A DNA stretch of 58,171 nt from Hymenochaete sp. R1 (lineage: Eukaryota; Basidiomycota; Agaricomycetes; Hymenochaetales; Hymenochaetaceae). Shown here piece after piece: positions 47,845 to 58,101 of this stretch. Position 1 is the first letter of the stretch. The number at the start of each line of letters is the position of its first letter. The stretch spans positions 1 through 58,171 of the forward strand of contig JAFREE010000151.1 in the NCBI GenBank assembly GCA_019400425.1, read 5' to 3'. Position numbers and translations under genes: made by a program. The notes beneath the pieces were generated by a model, which ran no database searches, had not been told where the DNA came from, and worked only from the letters and a program-made list of their open reading frames with translations.

Positions 47845-50183
47845 ATGGGTGATCTGCCTTCCTCCACTACCTGGATAGGACGCCTCGTGACACTCCTTGC
47901 CATCACTGGTGCACAAGGGATTTCTGCAAAAGTCAATCACTATGACTTTAACATCCAGAATGCCGAAATCAGCCCTGACGGCTTTGCTCGTTCGTAAGTA
48001 ATTTTGTTCCATATGACTTGGTACAGACCGAACTTGACCCACGTATGCTTCTAGCTCAGTCACGGCGAATGGGACCATGCCTGGACCGTTCATATCGGGC
48101 AACGTTGGCGATACGTTTACTGTCAGTTACCGTCAGGACTTGCAAATGAACTTCATTCATTACCAATTCTTCAGATCAACGTCACTGATGCACTGACCGA
48201 TGAATCAATGAAACGATCGACGTCTATTGTGAGTATGTCGCAAACGTATTGCTTCATTCTTTTCAATACCTGTTCCTAGCACTGGCATGGGATTCTGCAG
48301 CGTCATAGTGTAGAAATGGATGGTGTGGATTCGATTACCCAATGCCCCATTGTACCGGGGAATAGTTTCACGTATGTCAGACTTCTAGTAGTAGGAGCCC
48401 TTCAAGCTGATCGTCAGTCCATCTCATCCAGGTATAATTTTTCCGTCCCCGATCAGAGCGGTACATACTGGTGAGATCATTTGAGCCCTTCTCTGAAGGA
48501 TTAGAATTGAATGAGAACGCTTCTCAGGTACCATTCACATCTGTCTACACAATACTGTGACGGCCTCGTTGGTCCTTTTGTTATATACGGTGCGTTTGTC
48601 ATTCGAAGGTCAAAAAGTAACAGGGTTACCAACATTTTTTCAAAGACCCCGAAGATCCTTTGAAGCACCTCTACGATGTCGACGATGGTGAGTTTGGTCG
48701 AGAAACCCTTGTCGAAGTAATGATGGACTGCGCCTCTAGAGTCTACCGTAATCACACTCCAAGACTGGTACCATGATAAAGCTACCGTTGCGTTCGCGAA
48801 CATCAGTATTCTTCAACCGTTAGTACCCATTTTGATTGTTTTCTTTTTGAAATTTGGATCATGATTGAGTATATTGAACTCGCCCGATAGGACTCCTGAC
48901 TCCACCTTAATCAACGGGAAGGGTCGTTGGAATGAGACTCCAACCGCTGATTTGGCTGTCGTTCCAGTGAAGTGCGGCAAACGACATAGGCTCCGTGTTA
49001 TTAACACTGGTTGCTTCCCATCTTTTAACTTCTCTATCGATGGGCATAAGATGACGGTTATTGAGGCGGATGGTGTCGTTACGGAGCCAGTTGAAGTTGA
49101 CTCCCTTACGATTTTTGCAGGTGAGGCATACAACCTAACTTAACAAGTATAGCCATTGACCCTCCATAGCCCAGCGTTATTCGGTTGTCATCGAAGCCAC
49201 CCAGCCTGCGGATAATTATTGTAAGGCTACCGCGTTTAGTTGAATCCATTTTGTAGCTAAAATATTTTTGCAGGGATACGTGCTATTCCGTCTTTCGGGT
49301 TCAATGGAACGGGGAATGGTGTGAACTCAGCAATCCTGCGTTATGACGGTGCCCCAGACCAAGAGCCGACAAAAGATCTCACCACGAAGGCAGGCAGAGT
49401 CCTCGAAGACGCTGACATTCACGTACGCGCTTCATCACTTCTCTGGACCATTATCACTGAACTCATCTCTATCCCAGCCTTTGATCAGCCCCGGTGCACC
49501 AGGAAATCCATGGCCTGGAGGAGCGGACGTGGTACTGAACCTGGAGCATGGAATCAGGACGTCAGACTTCTTATGGACGGTTAATAACGTTTCCTTCAAG
49601 TCTCCGAGTGTCCCAGTGTTGCTACAGGTTCTTAGTGGAGCGAGCAACGCGAATGAGTATCTCCCAAATGGTTCTGTATACAACTTACCGCATAACAAAG
49701 TTGTTGAAATCAGCATACCTCTGGGTGGAAGAGTGAGTTATGTTCAAAAATTATACGCAAATATGGCTCACGTATGCACAATATCCAGCATCCATTTCAT
49801 CTTCACGGTCACACTTTTGATGTTGTACGACTTCCGGGTACTACAGAATACAATTTCAAGAATCCACCACGTCGCGATGTTCAAAATATAGGAACATCGA
49901 CGAGCGATAACGTCACCATTCGTTTCGTAACGGATAATCCCGGTCCGTGGTTCCTGCACTGTCATATTGACTGGCATCTTGCTAGTGGGCTTGCTGTGGT
50001 TCTGGCTGAAGCTCCGAGTGACGTTTCCTCATACGCTCCTCCATCTTGTAAGTTCATCCTCGAAATTTGACAGGATTTCGATGCTTATTCTTGTCCGTTG
50101 TAGCTGCTTGGTCGGACTTGTGCCCAATGTATGAAAAGTTCGATCCCGATGTCAAGTGGGAGAAAATGCATTCGTATAAATAA
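47845..50183 (+). CDS. Secreted laccase (multicopper oxidase)
   Basis: Extracellular phenol oxidase using four copper ions to reduce O2 to water; in mushrooms linked to lignin, pigment or fruiting chemistry. The ATG at 47845 gives a signal-bearing N-terminus ([20 protein letters not shown]) and the mature start [20 protein letters not shown]. Copper ligands: HWHG (L1), [15 protein letters not shown] (L2), [10 protein letters not shown] (L3, after an intron) and [15 protein letters not shown] (L4). All ten His and the type 1 Cys are present. The axial position four residues after the last His is Leu. The substrate-binding Asp region [18 protein letters not shown] is conserved. Roughly a dozen short introns. 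Ends KWEKMHSYK, so no long C-terminal plug. Full length for a basidiomycete laccase. Confidence 0.93.
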
Positions 50184-50742
50184 AAGTCCTCGTCTGCGCG
50201 TCATTTACAGTTCTAAGGTTACGGTCCTGTGGCGTTTCCCTTCTTGCCTCTCTTTTAGTACACCACTCTCCTTATGACGCTTATTCACTCCTTTTGATTA
50301 CCAGAAGACCGGTCTGGACAGATATTCAATTTATTTTTTCGATAATTCCTCACTTCCCTATCATTCGAGGCATATTGAATATTCGTATTTAGCACTGCAT
50401 TTGTAGAATACATCAAATAAATTATTTATAATTATATCGCGTATACTTTCATTAAAATATGTGCCATTATTTCTGGAGAAATTCATGTCTACCTACGCTT
50501 CTGATTCAACGCTACAATATCATTTTGACTCTGCCGCTTTGAAGGACGCGGCTATGGTCCGGAGATATCGGAAACGTGTTCTAAATGAATCACATGATCG
50601 CGTTACGCGTGTGACCTGTTTGAGCCCACCACATAGCCGACAGGTCCCATTCACCCCGGGCCAAGTTCGCTCGGTTGCGAATGCTCCCTCTCTTCCACTT
50701 CCCTCCATGAGCATATATGACTTGCTATAATTAGGCTACACG
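50184..50742. other. Interval between laccase and RAD52 with upstream ORF
   Basis: A frame from ATG 50485 to TAA 50728-50730 (81 codons, MSTYASDSTLQYHFDSAALK) ends 12 bp before the RAD52 ATG and is in the same frame. It may be a 5' exon if a small intron removes the stop (a TTAG acceptor lies at about 50730-50733), an upstream ORF, or chance. Confidence 0.35.
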
Positions 50743-52822
50743 ATGTCCTTAAGTGCACATCTTGTTGAGCAATACTCTACCCTTCACCGCTCTCGAGCAC
50801 CATTTGGACAACCTGTGCACTCGTCGCAGCTTTCGATCAGCGGACCGATGTCGTTTGCCCCTCAAATGCACGGTTCCTTCCCTATCCAACAGCCTTTTAG
50901 CGAACAAGGACTTATCTCTATGGACAACTCATCTGTAATGAACATGCAGTGCGCAACCGCGGAGAAGATTGCCATTCTTCAGGCAAAGCTCGACAAAAAA
51001 CTGGGCCCGGAATATATATCGCAGCGACCTGGACCAGCGGGAGGGAAGCTCACTTATGCAGAAGGATGGAAAATCATCAATTTGGCGAACGAAGTGTTCG
51101 GTTTCAATGGATGGAGCTCGAGTGTTGTCAATTTGAATACGGATTTTGTTGATTTCGATGAAACTTCGAGGAAGTATTCTATTGGTGTGTCGGCGGTCGT
51201 GCGGGTAACACTTAGAGATGGTGTCTTTCATGAAGATGTCGGGTATGGGATGCTAGATAACTCGAAGAGCAAGGGGGCAGCTCTTGATAAGGTGTGTGAG
51301 GAATACATTTGAGCGTCTGACTACCCTAACTCTTCTCAGTGTAAAAAAGAAGCTGTAACCGATGGTATAAAGAGAGCTCTGCGTAACTTCGGTAATCTGT
51401 TGGGAAACTGCCTGTATGACAAAGAATATGCTAAGGAGATTGTGAAGGTGAAAGTACCCCCGGTGCGTGTATCTGCTACAGCGCCGCAATTGCTCCTACT
51501 CACGGCCATATTGAAGACCAAGTTCAACAAGGATACCTTGCATCGTCGGCCAGAATTCCAGGAAGGTGCTTCTACATCAACGAATGAAAAACCCATTGCG
51601 CCTTCTCACCCGGTGAAGCAACCAAACAAAGCAACCCCTATCATCCCTAAGGCCATTGGTGTCAATACGTATACAGCAACAAATAAACCCATCACTGCTG
51701 TACCAAATCACGTCCGCGTCGACAATGCAACACCTGCCCGAAACACTTCCCCTCAAGGCCTTGCTACACCTGATCAAACACCGCTTATAAAACAACATGG
51801 TCATCGAACCGTCCCTCAGCAATTGCCACAGCACGTTTCAAAGGCCACGTCTCCCGATCAAACGAAACAGAGCACGCATCCCCCTCTACAACCTATGCCA
51901 ACAAAAATTTTTGAGCAACCGTCAAAAGTAGGGGAGAGGCCGGGAAGTGGAATGGATAGATCCGATACTTACTCGTTTAACTTTGACGAGGAGGAGCTAC
52001 TGAAAATGGACCTTGATGGAAGCGGTGGTTTTGAACTTGACGCAGACCTTGGTCGCCCCATCTCTGCAGATGAAGATGAAGCTAGTGCGATAGTGTTCAA
52101 CGACTCTCGGGCTGAAAGCTCTGTTGAAGCATCAATTCCGTCTCATGCAGATGGGACGCGTCCGAACGGCAACGCTGTCTCATCTTCAACAAACTGTTCG
52201 CGGTTCAACGCAGAAACTAATTCGATACCTACAAGGGATCAAGCCAAGAAAGCGGAATCCCCGTTAGTTAACCAAACCGACGATGACATTGCTCGACAAA
52301 TTGCACAAGCTAGGCAGAAAAGAAACGCACAAAAGAGTGTGGGGGGTAATGCAAGTCCTGTTCCTCAGGATGGACAAGCAAACGTCGCTCCCAATCAAGG
52401 ACCAAGTCCAACTGTCGGACGAAATGTAAATAGTGACCATGTCAGTGCGCAGGCAAAACCTCGGACACCGTCTATGGGCGGCTTCAATTTCCCTCAGGGA
52501 GTGGTACGTAGCCCCTGGTGCCTCTTCTCCTCCAATCTTCCACTGACGTACTCAAAGACGCTGTCAACGACACAAGTCGGGACAAAAAGGCCTGCTCCTG
52601 ATACGCAGTATGTCTAACCTCTTTCGTTTTTCTTGCTCTATTCTTGGTTGATTAGTTGTTTTGCTCAGATCTTCTATTTGTACGAAAGGAAATTCGGGTG
52701 CGAGCGTAGGCCTTTCATCAGTTCATGTTCAGGACCTAGGAGTACAGGGCCGTTCAGGACGGCAGCCTCTTGCACCGTTGGAGCTTCAGGCTGGTAGTGC
52801 TGTTAAGCGTATGCGGTACTGA
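50743..52822 (+). CDS. RAD52: DNA repair protein Rad52
   Basis: Mediator of homologous recombination; anneals single strands and loads Rad51. The ATG at 50743 gives a 60-residue Ser/Gln-rich lead, then the conserved domain: [74 protein letters not shown] and [18 protein letters not shown]. An intron (about 51292-51340) follows, then [40 protein letters not shown]. The C-terminal half is low-complexity with an acidic [15 protein letters not shown] region that could contact RPA/Rad51. Final exons end SAVKRMRY at 52822. The donor/acceptor pair near 52503-52570 is uncertain; the unspliced reading also stays open. Confidence 0.9.
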
Positions 52823-54393
52823 TTTTGAATACGGGGGACTATATTCTCCGCTGTCCAATAGCACGATACCCCGTCTTTGCATCGCCATATTGTTACATTA
52901 AGCTCTACTCACAAGTTGTATCACTATTCACATGGGATTTTACATATTCCCCCATTTCATCATCCTTTCTATCGTTGATCGTTCGAATATTAGCAGGTGC
53001 TATCAACCGTACTGTAATCATAACAATGTACATGATATAATTATCTCCCTATCATTCCTACAGCTTCAGGAACTTTAAGGCCATGTCATCTGGTTACATT
53101 CCGCTCAGTTTCTAGCGTTTGTTTGCACAACGCGAGTAATTTAATTACGGTAACGTTCGTGTTTATTCTGGCCAATTTTTAGAATTGATACTCACGCCCC
53201 TTCCGTTTTAATCTAGGTAGTCAGTCCGTCATAGACTTAATTCTAAGTCCATCTTCTGTAGAGCTATAGACCGTCTAGGTGAAGCGTATTTGAACAGGTC
53301 AAGCCGTCAAGGCGAGAATTCCATTCTCTGTGTACGCTGAAGAGGCCCGAATGGTGGGCGGATAGCGCGTCGACTTTGCAGTACTCCCAGCACCGAGGAC
53401 CTCTTGATGCAATGTGCTGCGAGTTGCAGGGGTCCCAGTTGCAAAGAGATAACTTGAACACCACTTATGTAACTATGCATTGCTCTGTTTCCGTGTATGC
53501 ATACAAATCTTTGGTTTGCTGGGAAATGGCATCGGCGTTGCCGAGCACGAGGTTTTATATACGACGTGGACGTCATCGATAAGGTGCGATGTATACCTGA
53601 ACGCTTTGCAAAGTAAATGAAGCTCATGTGCTTGCTTTATTAGGATCATGGTTTATTTCTCAATCGAACGATGCACGAATCTCGAAAGTTTCGACTCCGG
53701 TAAGTGTTTTGAACGAATTTCCCACTGTCCACTGACATTCTGTCTCTTTTCCGGGTCCTTGATCATTCGAAATGCCAGAGGGTCTAACAGTGCATCAGGA
53801 GTGCTGCGACGGTCAGTGGGATTACGTCCTTATTTTGATATCGTAAAATCGATCTAAATGAGTTACAGAGGTCCTGGGTGCAAAATGGCCATGACACTCG
53901 CATAACAGGATGTTATTTTAAGTTCGTCTGCGCTCGATAACGTACTCTCTTTTCACTGCGACAAGGCTCCGAATGCAAGGTGGACCTTATTCGACCAGCA
54001 TGATGACACACTTTGTAAGTCTTGGCTTCCAATGATGGATTAGACTCGTTTATTTGCTCTTTCGGTTTTGCGATTGAACTTGATTTGCGTACTAGATGCT
54101 TCTAGTCAGGTACTACATTGCGTCTTGCAAGATATCCGGAGTCCCGTTGTACCGAAGCAGGGGGTGTCCAAATGGAAAGGAAGGATGTATTCACATGCTT
54201 TGGTAAGATGAACGGTTATGTACAAAGTGCTATCAAGAGCATAAAAAGACTCCAACTTTGAAATTTGTGACTATCACTAATAACTCCAGTTTTCCAGACT
54301 TAAGAGTGTCAGACCCCCTGGCTCTTAACTAATCCGTTCATCCTTCCGCCCTCTTCTGGTGAGTATCGAGTATCTCTATCCAAATACTGTCTG
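52823..54393. other. Interval between RAD52 and the orphan gene
   Basis: About 1.57 kb with no gene I can firmly support. A possible spliced frame around 53.9-54.2 kb is listed separately. The orphan's 5' UTR and promoter should be in the last few hundred bases. Confidence 0.35.
53648..54212 (+). CDS. Possible small multi-exon gene, unidentified
   Basis: A start-like exon (MVYFSIERCTNLESFDS, then GTAAGT at about 53700) is followed by splice-like signals. The clearest part joins FHCDKAPNARWTLFDQHDDT (ending at a GTAAGT near 54015) to YASSQVLHCVLQDIRSPVVP, PKQGVSKWKGRMYSHALVR and a stop, using the ACTAG acceptor near 54094. I do not recognise the product, and the middle exons are ambiguous. 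It could equally be non-coding. Confidence 0.2.
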
Positions 54394-55671
54394 ATGCCCG
54401 AGTCCAGCATCGTCATGTCTTCCGGTAGAAGCAGCTTGAAGCGTCCTTCGGGAGAGCGCGGATCCGTGCCGAAGAGACGTAGACCAGAAACTGCGTCGTC
54501 TGGTCCACTGAAGATTGCCGACCTCAACCCGCCACACGAGGGTATTGACCTCAATGAAATTGAAGATGCCGAAAGAAAGAAAGCCATCATCAAAGGTCGA
54601 CTCGATTGGGCTTTGGAGATTACGAAAACGCCGACTCCAAAGACCCAAAACGAGGAAGAGAAACGGGTCAGACTGGAGCAGGCCGAGCTCACCCTTGCAC
54701 TAGTCGATGAGGCTTATGTAGCTGCTTACTACGGTGATCGCACGAAAGGCGACAAGAAGGCCATGTTTTCTACGGAAGAAATGCGGAAGTACAAGAAAGT
54801 TAAAGAGTTTTTTCAGCGTCGTTGCAACCAGATGCAGAAAACTGCGGAGAAAAACGATGCTACTCCTACTCTACAGAGCATTGTGAACTACGTTAAGCAA
54901 AACCACATCTCCGTGGATGTGCGTAGTGCAGTTCCAGTGGATAATCTCGATGAATCACATCTTGCCGACGAACTGAAATACTACATCAAAGCCATCACAA
55001 ATCCAGGTGCTTCGTCTAAATCGATACAGGCCAACCCCACTGCTTCAATCCTGGAGGAGCGTCAGTGGTCAGAAACGGACAGAGAAATGCACAGCGAAAG
55101 ACTCGAGCGCCTTATCAGTCGTGCGAAGGGTATCCAATTTCCTAATTACGGTTCAAACCCTGATATCCCTTCCAAAGACGAGATCCTTGTGTTTGCGAGG
55201 AAAGCCAAAGACAAGGTTTCGCGCTCCATCATCACAAATAAAATGAATGCCGCGGGTGCAAGTTATCAAGGTAATGCCGACCCGTTTCCTGATAATAAAC
55301 TTCAGGACATGGCTGCCGACGAGCGCGATGCAAACGCAAAGGAAATAACTAAGTGGCTCGCCAAAACAGTGAATTCTTTTGAAAAGATTTTCGGTAAAGC
55401 GAAAAGCACCCAAGAAAAGGTTGAGATATACACTGGCTTGGTTGAACGGACTAACGAGATTTTGTTGTATGTGAACAAGTCAAAGGCTCACTGGCAGGGG
55501 AGTGCCGGCGAATGGAAGAACTGGGATAGAATGCTCTTACAGATTCGCGCTGCATTAAATAATCGGCTGAGAGGACCGGAAAGGCGGAGAAAGGCTCGGG
55601 CTACTGCCAGTGGCCACACTGGCAGTGACATAGAAGGCTACTCAGAGGACGCACCGGGAGAAGAGGAGTGA
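54394..55671 (+). CDS. Uncharacterised 425-residue intronless gene
   Basis: A single uninterrupted frame, unusual in this intron-dense region. ATG at 54394 (MPESSIVMSSGRSSLKRPSG); a second ATG seven codons later is also possible. The N-terminus is basic with a likely nuclear localisation signal (VPKRRRPE). The middle is helical and charged (EEEKRVRLEQAELTLALVDE), with several aromatic-charged repeats (KKVKEFFQRRCNQMQKTAEK). The C-terminus is Arg-rich (RLRGPERRRKARATASGHTG) then acidic (DAPGEEE). No enzyme motif, signal peptide or membrane segment. It is not like the transposon proteins in this window. Possibly a lineage-restricted nuclear protein; function unknown. Confidence 0.75.
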   Translation: MPESSIVMSSGRSSLKRPSGERGSVPKRRRPETASSGPLKIADLNPPHEGIDLNEIEDAERKKAIIKGRLDWALEITKTPTPKTQNEEEKRVRLEQAELTLALVDEAYVAAYYGDRTKGDKKAMFSTEEMRKYKKVKEFFQRRCNQMQKTAEKNDATPTLQSIVNYVKQNHISVDVRSAVPVDNLDESHLADELKYYIKAITNPGASSKSIQANPTASILEERQWSETDREMHSERLERLISRAKGIQFPNYGSNPDIPSKDEILVFARKAKDKVSRSIITNKMNAAGASYQGNADPFPDNKLQDMAADERDANAKEITKWLAKTVNSFEKIFGKAKSTQEKVEIYTGLVERTNEILLYVNKSKAHWQGSAGEWKNWDRMLLQIRAALNNRLRGPERRRKARATASGHTGSDIEGYSEDAPGEEE

Positions 55672-56297
55672 GGGGTCAGGCAGTAGCGATATGACATTTA
55701 CAGTTCATCCACAGTAGCAGCATATTTAATAGTTAGGGTTTCCATTTGACACCGTCCAGACGGACAGATAAGCACATAGAACGGATTCAAGGTCTTTTAT
55801 CACATAACAAGGTTTTCATGCTTTTCGATTTTGGTGAAATACAGCTGGTACTCTTGTATGCCGAGATCTCAGCACCGTGACTGCCCAGTCCCCAACCTCG
55901 ATCAAAGCTGTACGCCGGTGAAGTACATTCGAATAAATTTGTGAGGGGCTAAACATCTGCACTGATTCTGCAGACAAGCTGATGCATCTCGAATGCTTGG
56001 GTGATCTCCTCAATCGATACCCGTCTTCATTTCGGAATGGCAAGACGAAAACAACGTCGTCTGAGTGTGTCAGAAAAGTGATGAAGGAAAGTATAGCGGA
56101 ACGAGTGGAAGAGTCCCTACAGCCTCGCAGTTCGTTTCTACAGACCCAGGTTCCGTAATGGACGAGCAGCGTGTCTTCGGTCAAATGATAGCAGCAAGCT
56201 CACCTAATTTTCCACTGACAGAAATCCTGTCTATTGACAAACACTTTATCTGACCTAAAATACAGAGCTACAATTCCGTCACGATATCATTTATCAT
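55672..56297. other. Interval between orphan gene and HNT1
   Basis: About 630 bp between convergent genes. A 122-codon minus-strand frame (55816-56184) lacks an ATG at its start and shows no recognisable content. It is otherwise 3' UTR sequence. Confidence 0.4.
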
Positions 56298-56848
56298 TTA
56301 AAGCTTTGATAAAAGTTCTGACTGGAGCGCCTTCAATTCGTCCATGTTCGCTTGCTTCGTAGGCCATCCAATCACAAGGCCCTCCTCCGCGCTCGGTTTT
56401 GGAATAATGTGGAAATGCACATGTTTGACCACTTGGTGTGCTAAAGCTCCATTATTCTGTAATCACCTTAATCATCAGATGCACTCGAGAGTATCAAGAT
56501 GATAAATTTACCTGAAGGACATTGTAGTTCAAGTTCTCGGTGCCGGTGCCAAGAGTTTCTCCAAGTGCTTTTGCGATGCGTTTGGATACGATGAGCGTGT
56601 CAGAGAGGTATTCATCATCAACATCAGTAAGTTTCTCTCCGTGTGCTACCAAATCAGAAGTCATTAATCATGTCCATAATTAAGTAATGTAGCGACGGAT
56701 AGTAGACCTTTGGGAATGACGAGTGCATGACCTTTTGAGAGCGGTCCGATGTCGAGGAATGAGTAACTGTTAGAGTAAGCATCAATACAACTTAAGCTGG
56801 TACTGGGGTGTGGAAGCTTACGAGTGCGTTGTTTCAATCAATTTAGTG
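56298..56848 (-). pseudogene. HNT1: HINT-type HIT protein (HNT1), 5' exon missing at copia insertion
   Basis: Purine nucleoside phosphoramidase of the HIT superfamily. Supported minus-strand exons encode TKLIETTHSYSFLDIGPLSK, GHALVIPK, HGEKLTDVDDEYLSDTLIVS, TENLNYNVLQ, NNGALAHQVV and KHVHFHIIPKPSAEEGLVIG, ending LKALQSELLSKL with TAA at 56298-56300. The HIT triad HVHFHII, with the catalytic His, is intact. What is missing is the family's usual N-terminus with CIFCKI (zinc/nucleotide side). Upstream of the exon beginning at 56848 there are only about 60 bp before a copia LTR starts at 56909. The element has therefore landed in, or at the edge of, the first intron or exon. The gene may be broken, or the first exon may lie beyond the element outside the window. 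Confidence 0.82.
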
Positions 56849-56908
56849 CTTGGGATTGTTAGAATAATATGACGTATTGAAGGAAAGGTTTGGTAGTCAC
56901 ACGGTTGA

Positions 56909-57120
56909 TGTTGAATGTTCTAGTTGATTCGATATGACATCATGTATTCTATTTCTGCGATTACCATGTATAGTAATAGTTGAACCGCATATATAGCAGG
57001 ACCAAGGTTCACTGATATACCTTGTCTCCTTTGCCCTATCGGTTAGTGTGTTGGTTAGCCTTAGTGGTAACCACCCTGCGTTCCGTTCCCACCGACAGTA
57101 TTCCTTAGTGGATTCTGTCA
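56909..57120 (+). repeat. 5' LTR of the copia element
   Basis: A 212-bp stretch starting TGTTGAATG and ending TTCTGTCA (TG...CA), with a TATA-like CATATATAG inside. It is placed immediately before a primer-binding site. The matching 3' LTR would lie outside the window, so the boundaries rest on TG/CA and on the primer-binding site. Confidence 0.72.
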
Positions 57121-57138
57121 GGTTATGAGCCTTGCGGC
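57121..57138 (+). other. Primer-binding site, tRNA-Met half-molecule type
   Basis: GGTTATGAGCC directly follows the LTR. Its complement, GGCTCATAACC, is the anticodon arm and loop of a tRNA-Met (CAU anticodon). This matches the copia habit of priming from a tRNA-iMet cut in the anticodon loop, instead of from the tRNA 3' end. Confidence 0.65.
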
Positions 57139-57360
57139 TTAACACACTATCCCATCACGTCTCTTTCTACTGCTTTCAATTTCTCCTCAGATTTCTTCGT
57201 ACCTACCAACTATCAGTCACCAGCTCAACGTCACCGGGCTGCAGCACGCCGACACCGATTTGAAAACTACATCGATTACCACCAAGAGCAAGAAAAGCTC
57301 AACCGATATCTCAGTTCAGTCCATCGATTATTCGAACTCCCCGCTGACGAAGACGTCGTC

Positions 57361-58101
57361 ATGCCTGAAATTTCGAAGTTATTCGACAGTGTCCCAAAGC
57401 TCGAGGACCCCGCAAAGTATCGCTCTTGGATCACCCGCGTGAAAATGGTCATCCGAGCATGCGGCCACTCCGACCTCATCGAAAATGCGCCAACGACAGC
57501 AGCCAAACGGGCTGCTAGCACCGAGCTCATTGCTATGATTGCTCTCAAGTTGCCTGAAGAAGCATTCCTCAAGGTCGCCTTCCTCGAACACACAAATCAG
57601 GTGCTTGAGACCCTCGACCGTGATTACAACATCCACACAGGCACTATCGAGGCGATCACCGAGTCTAAGCTCTACGAGCTCAAGTGCCGAAACGATAAGG
57701 AGATGGGCACCTATCTAGATGCAATGCTGGACACACGCCAGAAATTAGCTGAGTTTGGTCGTTCCATCACAGATGACACGTTTATCCGTGCAATTGCAGG
57801 CAGTGTTCCAACAGCGTACCGTGATGCCATCACTCAGCTTGAGGCTGCGCTCAATGCTGAAAACAAAGCCCAGGAAGCACATGCCAACGCACTCAACACC
57901 GCCATGGCCAACGTCGAAGGCTATCAGCCAATCGCATTTACCACTCGATCGCTAAGTGCTTCTGAAGTAGTCAATGCACTCCGCTCTAAGGCCACGACTG
58001 CACTGGCCATTACAAATTCGTCCAAACCGGCTACCCTCAAGACCGAGTCCGTTAACTCCGTCCAAGACCGTGGCAAGGGACGTCGAGGCCGCGGCTGTTA
58101 G
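57361..58101 (+). CDS. Copia-type Gag-like protein
   Basis: The ATG at 57361 opens 246 codons (MPEISKLFDSVPKLEDPAKY, RSWITRVKMVIRACG), a typical UBN2/retrotran_gag start; the helical body contains LDRDYNIHTGTIEAITESKL, YELKCRNDKEMGTYLDAML and TDDTFIRAIAGSVPTAYRD. The frame is open upstream to the LTR but has no earlier ATG. It stops at TAG 58099-58101 after a basic GKGRRGRGC, just where a CCHC zinc knuckle would be expected. Another frame stays open and acidic to the window end, so a frameshift or decay is possible. The pol part would continue outside the window. Confidence 0.78.
   Translation: MPEISKLFDSVPKLEDPAKYRSWITRVKMVIRACGHSDLIENAPTTAAKRAASTELIAMIALKLPEEAFLKVAFLEHTNQVLETLDRDYNIHTGTIEAITESKLYELKCRNDKEMGTYLDAMLDTRQKLAEFGRSITDDTFIRAIAGSVPTAYRDAITQLEAALNAENKAQEAHANALNTAMANVEGYQPIAFTTRSLSASEVVNALRSKATTALAITNSSKPATLKTESVNSVQDRGKGRRGRGC

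Noticed and set aside
56909..57120. tRNA-like or solo-LTR interpretation of the sequence before the gag frame
   Set aside because: TG...CA ends, a primer-binding site right after, and a gag frame downstream fit the 5' LTR of a longer element better than a solo LTR or a tRNA gene.
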